A stretch of 64,000 nt of DNA. It comes from an uncultured Paracoccaceae bacterium. Its GTDB lineage: Bacteria; Pseudomonadota; Alphaproteobacteria; Rhodobacterales; Rhodobacteraceae. The notes beneath the pieces are model-generated. The model was not told the DNA's origin. It was given only the letters and a program-made list of their open reading frames with translations, and did not search any database. The DNA is taken from the NCBI GenBank assembly GCA_938005545.1, contig CALKXV010000016.1, positions 1 through 64,000 on the forward strand. Reading direction: 5' to 3'. A program made the position numbers and the translations under genes. Positions 1 through 8,579 of this stretch are shown here, piece by piece. Position 1 is the first letter of the stretch, and the number at the start of each line of letters is the position of its first letter.

Positions 1-262
1 AGACCACATTCAGCTTTGGGCAACCTGACGCCCATGGAATTCTTGCAGAGAAAGACAATGGACAAGATGGCTGCCTAAGGCCAGAGATTTAACCCCAAGG
101 GCTCCGCGCCAAGCTGGAGGGAACTTGGGGCACAGGTCACGTCAAGCAAACCGACGTACTCGCCTACCCCACCCCAAACCGCTCCATCATGATCGCCCCA
201 ATCGTGGGCTCTTTCCCCACCGTCTTTCTCTTCTTCACCCGTTTGGATGTCTTCGCTGAAGA
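1..262. other. Left-edge sequence downstream of the VirD4-like fragment
   Basis: No complete gene is seen here. On the minus strand, past the TAA that ends the VirD4-like fragment, the same frame stays open for about 32 codons. It is rich in lysine and arginine and ends in MMERFGVG before a TAG. This could be the original C-terminal tail cut off by a nonsense mutation, or chance. The other half of this transfer gene and the left end of the element are probably outside the window. Confidence 0.3.
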
Positions 263-805
263 TTACCCGCCACCATGGTGGCGGCTCGCACGCCAGCGCT
301 CGTACTGTGCTGCCACCTCGGTCACCGGCTTTGCATGATTGTGATTCGCCCAGTTGATGATCTTGGCTGTATTGCCTTCGGGTTCAAACGGGGCCAGCAT
401 GGATCGTGCGCGTTTGGTCGAGACGTTCGATCCGTTCTTGTACTGCAGGGTGAACTCGTAGTCGGGCTGGGTGGCCAGCTCTTTGGCGTTGGTCACCTCG
501 ACCGTCTGCTGCAATCGCTTGGCGTCATCGCCGCCCACCCGGAACACAATCTTGGTGCCGATGTTGCCACGCATGGCGGCCAGCACATCGTGTTCGATCT
601 GTTCGGTGTGCTGGTGGTTCAAGGTGAACGACACACGGTTCTTGCGGATGCCTGCCAGGGCCTCGACCATTGCCAGTGAAGACACCGACTGGAACTCGTC
701 GATCACCACGTAGAAGCCGGGGGCCAGGTCTTCGACCACCTCCCCTTCGACGGTTGGCACGTCTCGGTGCGTGGCTTCGTAGATGATCCGCGATAGGATA
801 GCCAC
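263..805 (-). pseudogene. Truncated VirD4/TraG-like conjugation ATPase, C-terminal fragment
   Basis: About 180 residues are left of a P-loop conjugation or coupling ATPase. The segment FYVVIDEFQSV matches the Walker B strand of VirD4/TraG/HerA-type ATPases, and the following NHQHTEQIEHDVLAAMRGN and KIVFRVGGDDAKRL segments fit the downstream motor core. The Walker A half is missing: the reading frame is joined at about position 805 to the 3' part of an integrase gene in a different frame. It differs from the intact coupling protein at 31002-32459, so it is probably the relic of an older, second transfer element. Loss of function is inferred from the missing N-terminus. Confidence 0.7.
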
Positions 806-1455
806 CGATAGAAGGCTGGCGTCTCAGCATAGGGAATTGAAGGGATGTGTTTAGTCTCATGACGACTTTTGCCAAGCAACGCCTGTGCTTTCATGACCGC
901 CTGCAAGTTAACATCCAACCCAAGCGCGGCTGCGTGCTTTAGTGTCAAGTTCATGCGGTTCATGGCTTTGCGTGCCGTGTGTGCTTTTTCATGCCAAATC
1001 GGGCCTAGCGTCTTTTTCAGGACGTGTTGATCGACTTCTTCGATAGGCATGCTGCCAATCTTTGGTGTGGCATGGACAGATAGTGGGGACATCCAACGTC
1101 CCGCCTACCCGTCTCTTTTGAGTTCAGCTTGACGTGCGTTGAAACACGCATCGATTGCTTCTGAAACATTCAGGCAATTTTCTTTGCGTCGCTCAGCTCG
1201 CCTTTTCGCAATGGGATCATCGCCGTCGCGCGCCTTTCTACGGGCGTCTATCGCCATGTCTCGCGCGGCAGCAATCGATACATCTGGCCAGCGACCCAAT
1301 CCCATTTCACGCCGTTTTCCGCCGATCACCAAACGCAAAACCCACTTCCCGTGCTCCTTACGCTGCTTCACTAGCATCAAACCTTGGCCGTCAAAGTGTT
1401 TTCCTGGCCCTAGGTTTTTCACTTTGAGTTGGGTCAGGGCGTTCGATATCGTCAC
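806..1455 (-). pseudogene. Broken tyrosine integrase (P4/DUF4102 type)
   Basis: The N-terminal part (KNLGPGKHFDGQGLML, then GKWVLRLVIGGKRREMGLG) is the DUF4102 arm-binding domain of P4-type tyrosine integrases. After it comes the start of the SAM-like core-binding domain (MPIEEVDQHVLKK, ARKAMNRMNLTLKHA). An in-frame TAG at 1105-1107 interrupts the gene where the family is expected to have a sense codon, and the frame resumes immediately (AGRWMSPLSVH). The gene then stops at about 806, joined to the VirD4 fragment, so the catalytic domain with its R-H-R-Y residues is absent. The likely original start is the GTG at 1455, behind AAAAGGTGG. Family recognition is firm and inactivation is near certain. 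Confidence 0.8.
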
Positions 1456-1500
1456 AGTCCACCTTTTAGCACATCCATCTAGTCCACCCAATAGCCCACC
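1456..1500. repeat. Three direct repeats beside the integrase start
   Basis: AGTCCACC occurs at 1456-1463 and 1481-1488, and AGCCCACC at 1493-1500. Each is followed by a similar A/T-rich tail (TTTTAG, CAATAG, TTTTAA). They lie just upstream of the integrase start and overlap its ribosome-binding region. Short directly repeated arm-type binding sites are usual next to tyrosine integrases and autoregulate them or help synapsis; that role is inferred here. Confidence 0.5.
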
Positions 1501-1517
1501 TTTTAAATCGAGGAACT

Positions 1518-1577
1518 GTGAATTGCAATGTTCACGTAAATTCAGATGCGGAAAAATACCCCCTTTAAATTAAAGGG
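1518..1577. promoter_or_regulatory. Two inverted repeats upstream of the mobilization operon (operator or oriT candidate)
   Basis: GTGAA at 1518-1522 is mirrored by TTCAC at 1531-1535. A perfect 8-bp inverted repeat CCCTTTAA / TTAAAGGG around a single A spans 1561-1577. No T-tract follows, so a terminator is unlikely. The site lies between the divergent integrase remnant and the mobC-relaxase operon, where both an origin of transfer and an operator for a MobC-like DNA-binding protein would be expected. No nic-site consensus could be assigned. Confidence 0.4.
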
Positions 1578-1600
1578 ATATAGCTCCGCCTTGATCATGT

Positions 1601-1819
1601 ATGAAATTAGAAGGTGGTGCAGATGATTGGACGAACCTAGAACCATCCGCACTGGTAGCAACCCTTGAAGAATTGGAAGATTGGGGTACCGTTCTTAAGG
1701 CTGATCCCGAGGTTTCACGCAAGCTGAAAGAATTCGAAGCGGCAGCCCGGTGCGAAGCAAGAAGCCCTGCTAAATCAAAGACGCCGAAGCAAACGACCCT
1801 ACGAGGACCGTCGATATGA
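1601..1819 (+). CDS. Small acidic protein at the head of the mobilization operon
   Basis: A 72-residue protein, acidic in its first half and basic at the C-terminus, with no recognised domain. Its stop codon overlaps the ATG of the MobC-like gene in an ATGA arrangement, which suggests translational coupling and a real gene. The inverted repeat at 1561-1577 lies just upstream, and AAAGGG within it is the only weak ribosome-binding candidate. It may be an accessory mobilization or regulatory protein; this is inferred only from position. Confidence 0.45.
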   Translation: MKLEGGADDWTNLEPSALVATLEELEDWGTVLKADPEVSRKLKEFEAAARCEARSPAKSKTPKQTTLRGPSI

Positions 1820-2295
1820 GTGGTCCGGGTCATAAAAAGAACAAGCGCACAGCCATTTCGCCTGTCACGCTACGATTGACGCCAGAAGAGCGTGACCGAT
1901 TGGAAGAGCTGGCGACAGGAATGACGCTAAGCGCCTACATTCGAGCCTGTGTATTTTCCAAAGAAGAGAAGCGGCGCAAACATCGACCTAAGAATATTGT
2001 TGCCGACAAGAAGGCAGCCGCCGAAGCGTTGGCTCTTCTGGGTCAATCCCGCATTGCCAGCAACCTCAATCAACTTGCCTATCATGCCAATGTAGGGGCG
2101 TTGATCATCGATGAAGCCGAAAAATCTCAGATCAGCGAGGCCTATGCCTACGTTCTGTCGATCCGGTCACTGTTGATGACGGCATTAGGGCAACGATCCA
2201 CAACTGTTCAAAGGCAACTGGCTGACATTAGTCCATCAACCACATCTCAGCTTGAACTGAGAGAAGATTTTCTTCGGTCAATGGATTCAGATTAG
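1816..2295 (+). CDS. mobC: MobC-like mobilization (relaxosome accessory) protein
   Basis: A 159-residue basic protein. The N-terminal region (SPVTLRLTPEERDRLEELA, then MTLSAYIRACVF) has the ribbon-helix-helix pattern of relaxosome accessory proteins. The central LLGQSRIASNLNQLAYHANVG is the typical MobC signature. MobC proteins bind oriT and help melt DNA around the nic site. The gene overlaps the upstream small ORF by four bases, and its stop abuts the ATG of the relaxase directly, so the three form a tight operon. The identification is strong by motif and by position. Confidence 0.85.
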   Translation: MSGPGHKKNKRTAISPVTLRLTPEERDRLEELATGMTLSAYIRACVFSKEEKRRKHRPKNIVADKKAAAEALALLGQSRIASNLNQLAYHANVGALIIDEAEKSQISEAYAYVLSIRSLLMTALGQRSTTVQRQLADISPSTTSQLELREDFLRSMDSD

Positions 2296-5034
2296 ATGAT
2301 TCTGGAAGGCAACGAACGCGGTTCTGGGGCGGAACTGGCACGGCATCTGCTCAATCCGCGCGACAATGATCATGTGACCATCCATGCCATGCATGGATTT
2401 GTGGCAGATGATCTGTTCGGCGCCTTCTCCGAAGCCGAGGCTATCTCCGGTGGGACACAATGCCAAAAATACTTGTTCTCATTGTCTTTGAACCCGCCAC
2501 CCGATCAGAATGTAACGGTTGAAGCTTTTGAGGAGGCTATTGCGGCGGTTGAACGCAAACTTGGCCTGGTCGATCAGCCTCGCGCCATCGTCCTCCATGA
2601 AAAGCTGGGCCGTCGCCACGCACACTGCGTTTGGTCCCGCATCGACGCAGGTCATATGAAAGCGATCAAGCTGTCGCACTACAAGCGCAAGCTGATGGAT
2701 GTATCGAGGGAGCTCTACCGCGCCCACGATTGGGATATGCCGGAAGGGTTCAAAGATCGGGATGCGCGTGATCTCTCGAACTTTTCCCGTCAGGAAGCTG
2801 GCCAAGCCAAACGCGCAAAACTTGATCCCAAGAAACAAAAGGCGATGTTCCAGCAATGCTGGAATCGCTCAGATTCCCGGTCCGCCTTTGCCGCTGCACT
2901 TTGGTCTGAGGGATACATATTAGCGCGCGGTGATCGACGCGGTTTTGTGGGCATTGATGCCAATGGCAAAACCTGGTCCCTCTCCCGTTGGTGCAACGTG
3001 AAACCGAAAGAATTACGCGCCCGCCTTGGATCGGAAGACTCGCTCTGGTCGGTCGAAGAAGCGAAACAAGCCTTCAATGAGATCAGATCGCGCGGGCAAG
3101 CCGCATCAGCCTCTAAGTCAGACCCAAATCCAGACCTTGAACCTCGACTTGCTGCTTTGGTTCAAAAACAACGACAGGAGCGAGAGACGCTGCAGGCCAA
3201 ACAAGAAGCACAACGGCTTGCTGATCTCAAGACCCATCAATCATCGTTGCCGACTGGCCTCAAATTGGTCTGGGCCCGCCTCATGGGGCAGTTTCGGGCG
3301 CAGGTGAAACGTTATGACGAAGAGGTCGCCGCCAATGCCCTTAGTAATCGTCAAGAACAGCAGGCCTTGATTGACCGCCATATGGCTGAACGCCGAACAC
3401 TAGAACGAGAGTTTGCTCAACCCGATATACTCGCGGAACTCACAAGATCGTTTGATGCCGCGATCAACCCCGATCCGCGCCAGCGCTTGGTTCTGCCAGC
3501 AGATGACATCCCCTTCACAGCAAAGAAACTCAAGAAGAACCCAAGCCTAATTCTAAACCACATCTCGCACAAGAAGGCGCGGTTTTCACGTACAGACGTT
3601 CTTCGCGAACTGGGCAAACGCATTGATGATCCGATGGCGCTAAGGGCAGCAGCAGATACAGCATTGAATTCTCCTGATCTGGTTCGCCTCAATGACGGGC
3701 ACGCGCAAAACTTCACCACCAAAGACTTTCTGGCCGCTGACGCTCACTTGGAACAATGCTCCAATCAGATGTCTAAGAAGAATGGGTTTTCTGTGAACTC
3801 GTCGCACATCAATAGCGCCATCCACGATCAGGACCGCGACATGCGAAACCGGTTTGGCGGACGCCTTAGCGACGAACAGCACAATGCCCTGCATCACATC
3901 CTTGGTGACAATCAGTTTGCCTGTGTCGTCGGTTTAGCTGGCTCGGGCAAAAGTACCATGCTTAAGACCGCCCATGCTGCGTGGAAAATGAAAGGCCTGA
4001 TCGTGCATGGCGCCGCTCTGGCTGGCAAGGCGGCTGACGGGCTGCAGTCCGCCTCAGGGATACCCTCCCGCACGCTCGCGTCACTTGAGGCCAGTTGGGA
4101 GAATGGAAACGAACCGATATCGCCAGGGGATGTCGTAGTGGTCGACGAGGCTGGTATGGTCGGCACCCGCCAATTGATGCGCTTTGCCAACAAATTGAGT
4201 GACGTTGGCGCAAAGATGGTTCTGATTGGCGACCCTGATCAATTGCAGCCCATCGAAGCTGGCACCCCATTCCGCAAACTGATTGAATCGCAAGGTGCAG
4301 TCCGATTGACGGAAATCCACCGTCAGCGTGAAGAGTGGCAGCGTGTTGCGTCGCGCAGCTTAGCCAATGGGAAGATCAGGGAGGCCGTCGAAGCCTACGC
4401 CCACCACGAGGCAGTCTCGCAACGCGGGTCTCGCGACACAGCCTTGGCTGCTCTTGTGGAAGACTATTTGGCGGATGTTGAACAGCATGGGTCAGACGTT
4501 TCTCGCCTTGCCTTCGCTCACCGCCGCAAAGATGTGCACGCAATCAATCAAGCCATTCGTACCGGACTTCGCCTTTCGGAGCCGCTGGCGCCAGAGACCT
4601 TGTTCGACACCGAAACTGGACCGCGCGCCTTGGCCAAAGGTGATCGCATTGTTTTCACGCGGAACGACAATGTCTTGGGTGTTAAAAACGGGGTTCTGGG
4701 TACGGTCACGAAAGCAACGTCGGCTGGGATTTCAGTGGTGCTAGACAATCAAGCCAATAATACGCGCGAATTCACTTTCAACCCGAACCATTACCGCGAT
4801 TTCGACCACGGTTATGCTGTCACCATCCACAAATCCCAAGGAGCAACCGTAGATCGATCATACGTTCTGGCTTCTCGCTCAATGGATGATCACCTCTCAT
4901 ATGTTGCTATTACTCGCCACCGCTACGGTATGAAGTTGTATGTTAACGCCAAAGACAGACCTACATGGTCAATAGACCTGGCTGCTTCAAGAATGCGCGG
5001 TCCGCGTCGCAAAAGTTCCGGCCCCAAACGATGA
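2296..5034 (+). CDS. Relaxase-helicase (mobilization nuclease fused to TraA/RecD-like helicase)
   Basis: A 912-residue protein that would nick oriT and unwind DNA during conjugative transfer. The first ~200 residues form a relaxase domain with HEKLGRRHAH, in which H108 and H110 are the likely metal-binding histidines. A charged coiled region follows (about 280-370). The C-terminal half is a superfamily 1 helicase: Walker A GLAGSGKST at 546-554, Walker B VVVVDEAGM around 617, DPDQLQPIEAG for motif III, and TIHKSQGAT near 843 for motif V. The catalytic tyrosine could not be assigned. The length fits alphaproteobacterial TraA/MobA fusions. The start directly follows the mobC stop. Confidence 0.88.
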   Translation: MILEGNERGSGAELARHLLNPRDNDHVTIHAMHGFVADDLFGAFSEAEAISGGTQCQKYLFSLSLNPPPDQNVTVEAFEEAIAAVERKLGLVDQPRAIVLHEKLGRRHAHCVWSRIDAGHMKAIKLSHYKRKLMDVSRELYRAHDWDMPEGFKDRDARDLSNFSRQEAGQAKRAKLDPKKQKAMFQQCWNRSDSRSAFAAALWSEGYILARGDRRGFVGIDANGKTWSLSRWCNVKPKELRARLGSEDSLWSVEEAKQAFNEIRSRGQAASASKSDPNPDLEPRLAALVQKQRQERETLQAKQEAQRLADLKTHQSSLPTGLKLVWARLMGQFRAQVKRYDEEVAANALSNRQEQQALIDRHMAERRTLEREFAQPDILAELTRSFDAAINPDPRQRLVLPADDIPFTAKKLKKNPSLILNHISHKKARFSRTDVLRELGKRIDDPMALRAAADTALNSPDLVRLNDGHAQNFTTKDFLAADAHLEQCSNQMSKKNGFSVNSSHINSAIHDQDRDMRNRFGGRLSDEQHNALHHILGDNQFACVVGLAGSGKSTMLKTAHAAWKMKGLIVHGAALAGKAADGLQSASGIPSRTLASLEASWENGNEPISPGDVVVVDEAGMVGTRQLMRFANKLSDVGAKMVLIGDPDQLQPIEAGTPFRKLIESQGAVRLTEIHRQREEWQRVASRSLANGKIREAVEAYAHHEAVSQRGSRDTALAALVEDYLADVEQHGSDVSRLAFAHRRKDVHAINQAIRTGLRLSEPLAPETLFDTETGPRALAKGDRIVFTRNDNVLGVKNGVLGTVTKATSAGISVVLDNQANNTREFTFNPNHYRDFDHGYAVTIHKSQGATVDRSYVLASRSMDDHLSYVAITRHRYGMKLYVNAKDRPTWSIDLAASRMRGPRRKSSGPKR

Positions 5035-5206
5035 CAAACTCATAGCCGTTGTCAGGTGATCTTAACGTCATTCGTTCGCACACCATTATCACTCCCAACT
5101 TTGCCATTCCTCTCTATCTCAGATTCGTGATTCATACCGGAATAGCTCTGCGCGCTCGAAGCGACCGTAGTCAGTTTCAATCAGATCAGCTATACTATGG
5201 TCATAT

Positions 5207-6958
5207 TTGAATTTTTCTCAGGGGGATGTTTCGACATCGATTTCAATGTCTGATGAACTTATTAAAACATATCAAAAGATTATTTGGCAACACAGCGAGG
5301 CACTTTCGATTGGAACGAGCCTTGGCGATCTAGAGCGGCTTCACGAATTATTGGCCTACGCACTTTCCAAAGATTATTTATCCACTGAGGAAGTATCCTC
5401 GTTTACCGGGAAGGAGATGAATGACCTCGACGACGCAGAAAATGATCGATTGACCAGGTTAAAAAGTACTGTGTCGCCTGTGCTCAGCGGCGATAAAATG
5501 CCGGAGGACCCGATCCCCAGCCACATGGCAATGTGGCCCGTGGATGGTCACGGGTATCCGCAAGAACCTCTTCCGGAAAGTTCAAACTGGTTTTCCTCCA
5601 GAAAGGCGACAAAGATATTTGATGGTCGAAATCAAGATATCCGAATTGGCCTGTTTGAAGCCACTGACGTGGACGACACAGTGGCTACGAGCTTCTTGTC
5701 GTACCTTTCGCCACGCTACTTGATACCGCAAAGCACACCTGACGTCGGGCTTGGATTATTGTCCGCTCTGGTGGGCATAGTTCTTTTTTTCATGTGCATT
5801 GCAAGTCTATTGGAAACGGGAATATTCATAGCCGAAGCGAGAAAAGAGGTTGCGTCAGCAAAGGGAGATTTCCAGGAAGGACTGAAGTCGCATGTGGCCA
5901 AGCGTTGCCAAATTGACAAATTACAAACTATTGGTGGCTTGTGTAGCGAAGGAAAGCTCACAAACGGCGGCGAAGTTTTCGCGAATTGCCTCGTAAAGAT
6001 TGCGCCCACGGACAGTGTTGACTTCGCGGCCCTGTCGCCCGCTTGCGGTGAGGTTTGGAAAGAGGCTTTAAGCTACACGGACGTCTCAAATGGGGAAGCT
6101 AGAAAGAAACAAGAAACGGCTTGGGAAAATCTCTCTTCTTTCTTCATTGATATCGCCACACCCATTGGTCGGTCAGGCGCTACTCTTTCGGAATCAAGGG
6201 AAGTTTCACTGGTTTCGTTTCAGATTTTGCTGTCACTCTCGATGTTGGTTTTCCTTCTCGGCGTCGGAAAAGCAAGAACGGGAATGTGGAAAGGTGTTTT
6301 TGTTAGCGAGCAAAATCGGGTGTCCCTCTCCCGATTTCAAGTAACTACCTGGACAGTGATCCTTTTGTCTGCATTTGCAGCTTACTCGGCTTTCAATGTG
6401 GGCGTCATGGGGGGTATCTGGCAGTCAATCGTTCCGGTTGACGCCTCAAGAACGGATGACACGCTTTTCCCATCGCTCCCCGCTTGGGCTTGGGCGGTGC
6501 TGGGAATAACGATCTCGTCTTCACTAGCATCATCATTGATCAAAGGGAAAAAGCCGGAGGGATGGGATGAGTACTTTACGGAGTTGAAGAAAACCGTACC
6601 TTCATCCGGCATTCGATTAAAGCCTTTGGCTCGCAAAGCAACGCCAAGAAGCGCGTCCTTTTGGGACCTCGTCTTTGGAGAGGACATGCGGCGCCCGGAC
6701 GAAAACAATAGACTCTACATTGATCCGACGCGTGTTCAGCTGGTTTTTCTAACAATAATCCTAATTGTCGTCTACACCGCATGGATCGGAATAAGTATAT
6801 CGGGAATAAGCTATGAAGACATTTTGGCGCGTTTTTCTGAAGCGGAACCCGTATTGGCAAGTTTCCCAGCTCCCGGAGCAGCTTTCACTGGTCTGCTAGC
6901 ACTGACCCATGGTGTCTATATTGCTGGCAAATGGCCCTTGGCAAATCCAAATCCGTAG
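5207..6958 (+). CDS. Multi-pass membrane protein of unknown function
   Basis: A 583-residue protein, or 570 if the ATG at 5246 is used; no strong ribosome-binding site decides between the two. A soluble N-terminal part of about 175 residues precedes hydrophobic segments near 180-208, 336-355, 381-397, 424-445, 511-535 and 551-575. The stretch SLSRFQVTTWT just before the third segment stands out as a possible family motif. Large loops lie between segments 1-2 and 4-5. Base composition is AT-richer than the transfer genes before it. It is convergent with the four-gene operon that ends at 6977 and may belong to the same system. No function is assigned. Confidence 0.7.
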   Translation: MNFSQGDVSTSISMSDELIKTYQKIIWQHSEALSIGTSLGDLERLHELLAYALSKDYLSTEEVSSFTGKEMNDLDDAENDRLTRLKSTVSPVLSGDKMPEDPIPSHMAMWPVDGHGYPQEPLPESSNWFSSRKATKIFDGRNQDIRIGLFEATDVDDTVATSFLSYLSPRYLIPQSTPDVGLGLLSALVGIVLFFMCIASLLETGIFIAEARKEVASAKGDFQEGLKSHVAKRCQIDKLQTIGGLCSEGKLTNGGEVFANCLVKIAPTDSVDFAALSPACGEVWKEALSYTDVSNGEARKKQETAWENLSSFFIDIATPIGRSGATLSESREVSLVSFQILLSLSMLVFLLGVGKARTGMWKGVFVSEQNRVSLSRFQVTTWTVILLSAFAAYSAFNVGVMGGIWQSIVPVDASRTDDTLFPSLPAWAWAVLGITISSSLASSLIKGKKPEGWDEYFTELKKTVPSSGIRLKPLARKATPRSASFWDLVFGEDMRRPDENNRLYIDPTRVQLVFLTIILIVVYTAWIGISISGISYEDILARFSEAEPVLASFPAPGAAFTGLLALTHGVYIAGKWPLANPNP

Positions 6959-6976
6959 TAAGCCCACCGTCATAGG

Positions 6977-8578
6977 TCAAGTTGCTTTGATCGAGTTTAA
7001 ACTAGCGGAATGTTTGCTACTTGTCGCAAGTGCTGCAAGTGCCCTTATCATATCGCCATACAGCGACAGTGCGCTTCCTCTGTTGCCCAACCTAATTGCT
7101 GTGAGGACTTTGCTCACCCACCGCTGGTAAATATGGTTCCATAAAATGCCCCGCATGACGCTCTGTTCTATTTTTTCTACTATGCTCGGTGCGATCTTGT
7201 AATAGAGCTCAATCAAGGTTCGCCCGTCCGGTGTATTCGAAAGCCAGCCATCACGGAATGCACGAAACTCGTCTAGTTCGTGCTCCTTTGCCCCTCTAGC
7301 GCGTAGGCAAGCAGTTGTTATGAAGCAACCTGTGCGTTTCTTTATCCACTTGGCAGCCTTTTTCACATGTTTACCAACTTCTTTAAGGGCTCCCCTAACT
7401 ATAGAGCCACCGATGTAGACTAAGCCTCCGGCGATTCCGGATGCTAATCCAGCTACGAAAGTAAAACCCGTTGAAGCTAGCGTTGCGAGCCCCTGCACAA
7501 CCTGACCAACGCCGACTACTATTCGTGAGCTGACACCTCCTATCCAGGATATGGCCTTGCCAACATCTCCGCCTATTGCCTCGCCAATCTTTGTCACCAT
7601 TCCTGCCAAGCCCTTTAAAACCTGGTAGGTAATGCCAAGTGGAACCATAACAGCAAGGCGCCACGCCACTAAAGCAACGTGGAATCCGGTAATTGCCGTA
7701 GCCCAAGCTAAGTCCCCGATAAGCGCCTTTTCCCCTTCATCACCGCGGTAGAAACCGCCGAAAATACCTTCACCGGTATAGAGCCAAGAGCGTCCGATAA
7801 TTTTCACATCTGCCCAGGCTAGCTCAAGTTGCATTGCCGGGTCGAGCGATGAAGTTTGACCAAGCCAACCGAAAGCTTGAACAGCCATTTCATTCTCTGA
7901 AAGTGAGGAGCCAAATATGCCATCTAACTCGCGTGTGAACGAAAGCCCATATTCGAATTCGCTGTACCCGTATCGAGAATATATATCGCCGTACTCCATG
8001 TCATGATAGTAAGCCGCCCGATCTACGGGCGTCATTGGTGGCGGTCTTCCAGCGCCGCCAAATTCATTTTTCGGTCCAACATAGTTTCCGTAAAACGATC
8101 TTCGCCCCGCTCGGTCGTCTTCCCAAGGATGTCGCCGATGATCCAATACTGCTTCTGGAGCTCTTTCGGCTCCGCGCCACGGAAACGAATCCCTCGCAGG
8201 TGCAAGGTTTGTTGTGTCGCGGCCGTGAAAGGGAGCAACGGCAGTCGGAATTCTGTTGCGAGCTTCCGGGAATTTGTAGAAGTTTTCTTCTCGGACGTCT
8301 GTATCATGTGGCAACGGAGGGCGTTGTTGAAATCTGGCACGTGTTACCGACTTTGCGGATGCAATCGACGTAGATTGAGAAAACACTTCCTTGGCGTTCG
8401 AAACTGACATTTGCACTACAGTTTTTGGGGCAACATTGTAGGAACGTTTCGTCGGCACGTCAGAGAACCGCTTGTTCGAGCGTGTTTTCAATCCTTCAAT
8501 TGCGGGCCTTTCCACCACACCGACTGTGGAATGTGACTGTGTATCTTTTTCATTTTCCTGAAGCAAAAAATCAAACAC
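6977..8578 (-). CDS. Protein with phospholipase A2-like motif and CFI-box C-terminus
   Basis: A 533-residue protein. After a disordered, proline-rich N-terminus, residues 166-196 read YVGPKNEFG, then PVDRAAYYHDMEY. This matches the calcium loop and HDxxY active site of the parvovirus-VP1 type of phospholipase A2-like domain, with H192 and D193 as candidate catalytic residues. A glycine-rich hydrophobic stretch (about 300-400) could insert into membranes. CFITTAC, followed by FRAFRDGWL and LIELYYKIAP, is a typical CFI-box C-terminal domain. It is the last gene of a four-gene minus-strand operon. It may be a membrane-active effector or toxin; that is inference. It could also be a structural protein with only a relic phospholipase fold. 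Confidence 0.7.
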   Translation of the reverse strand: MFDFLLQENEKDTQSHSTVGVVERPAIEGLKTRSNKRFSDVPTKRSYNVAPKTVVQMSVSNAKEVFSQSTSIASAKSVTRARFQQRPPLPHDTDVREENFYKFPEARNRIPTAVAPFHGRDTTNLAPARDSFPWRGAERAPEAVLDHRRHPWEDDRAGRRSFYGNYVGPKNEFGGAGRPPPMTPVDRAAYYHDMEYGDIYSRYGYSEFEYGLSFTRELDGIFGSSLSENEMAVQAFGWLGQTSSLDPAMQLELAWADVKIIGRSWLYTGEGIFGGFYRGDEGEKALIGDLAWATAITGFHVALVAWRLAVMVPLGITYQVLKGLAGMVTKIGEAIGGDVGKAISWIGGVSSRIVVGVGQVVQGLATLASTGFTFVAGLASGIAGGLVYIGGSIVRGALKEVGKHVKKAAKWIKKRTGCFITTACLRARGAKEHELDEFRAFRDGWLSNTPDGRTLIELYYKIAPSIVEKIEQSVMRGILWNHIYQRWVSKVLTAIRLGNRGSALSLYGDMIRALAALATSSKHSASLNSIKAT

Positions 8579-8579
8579 T

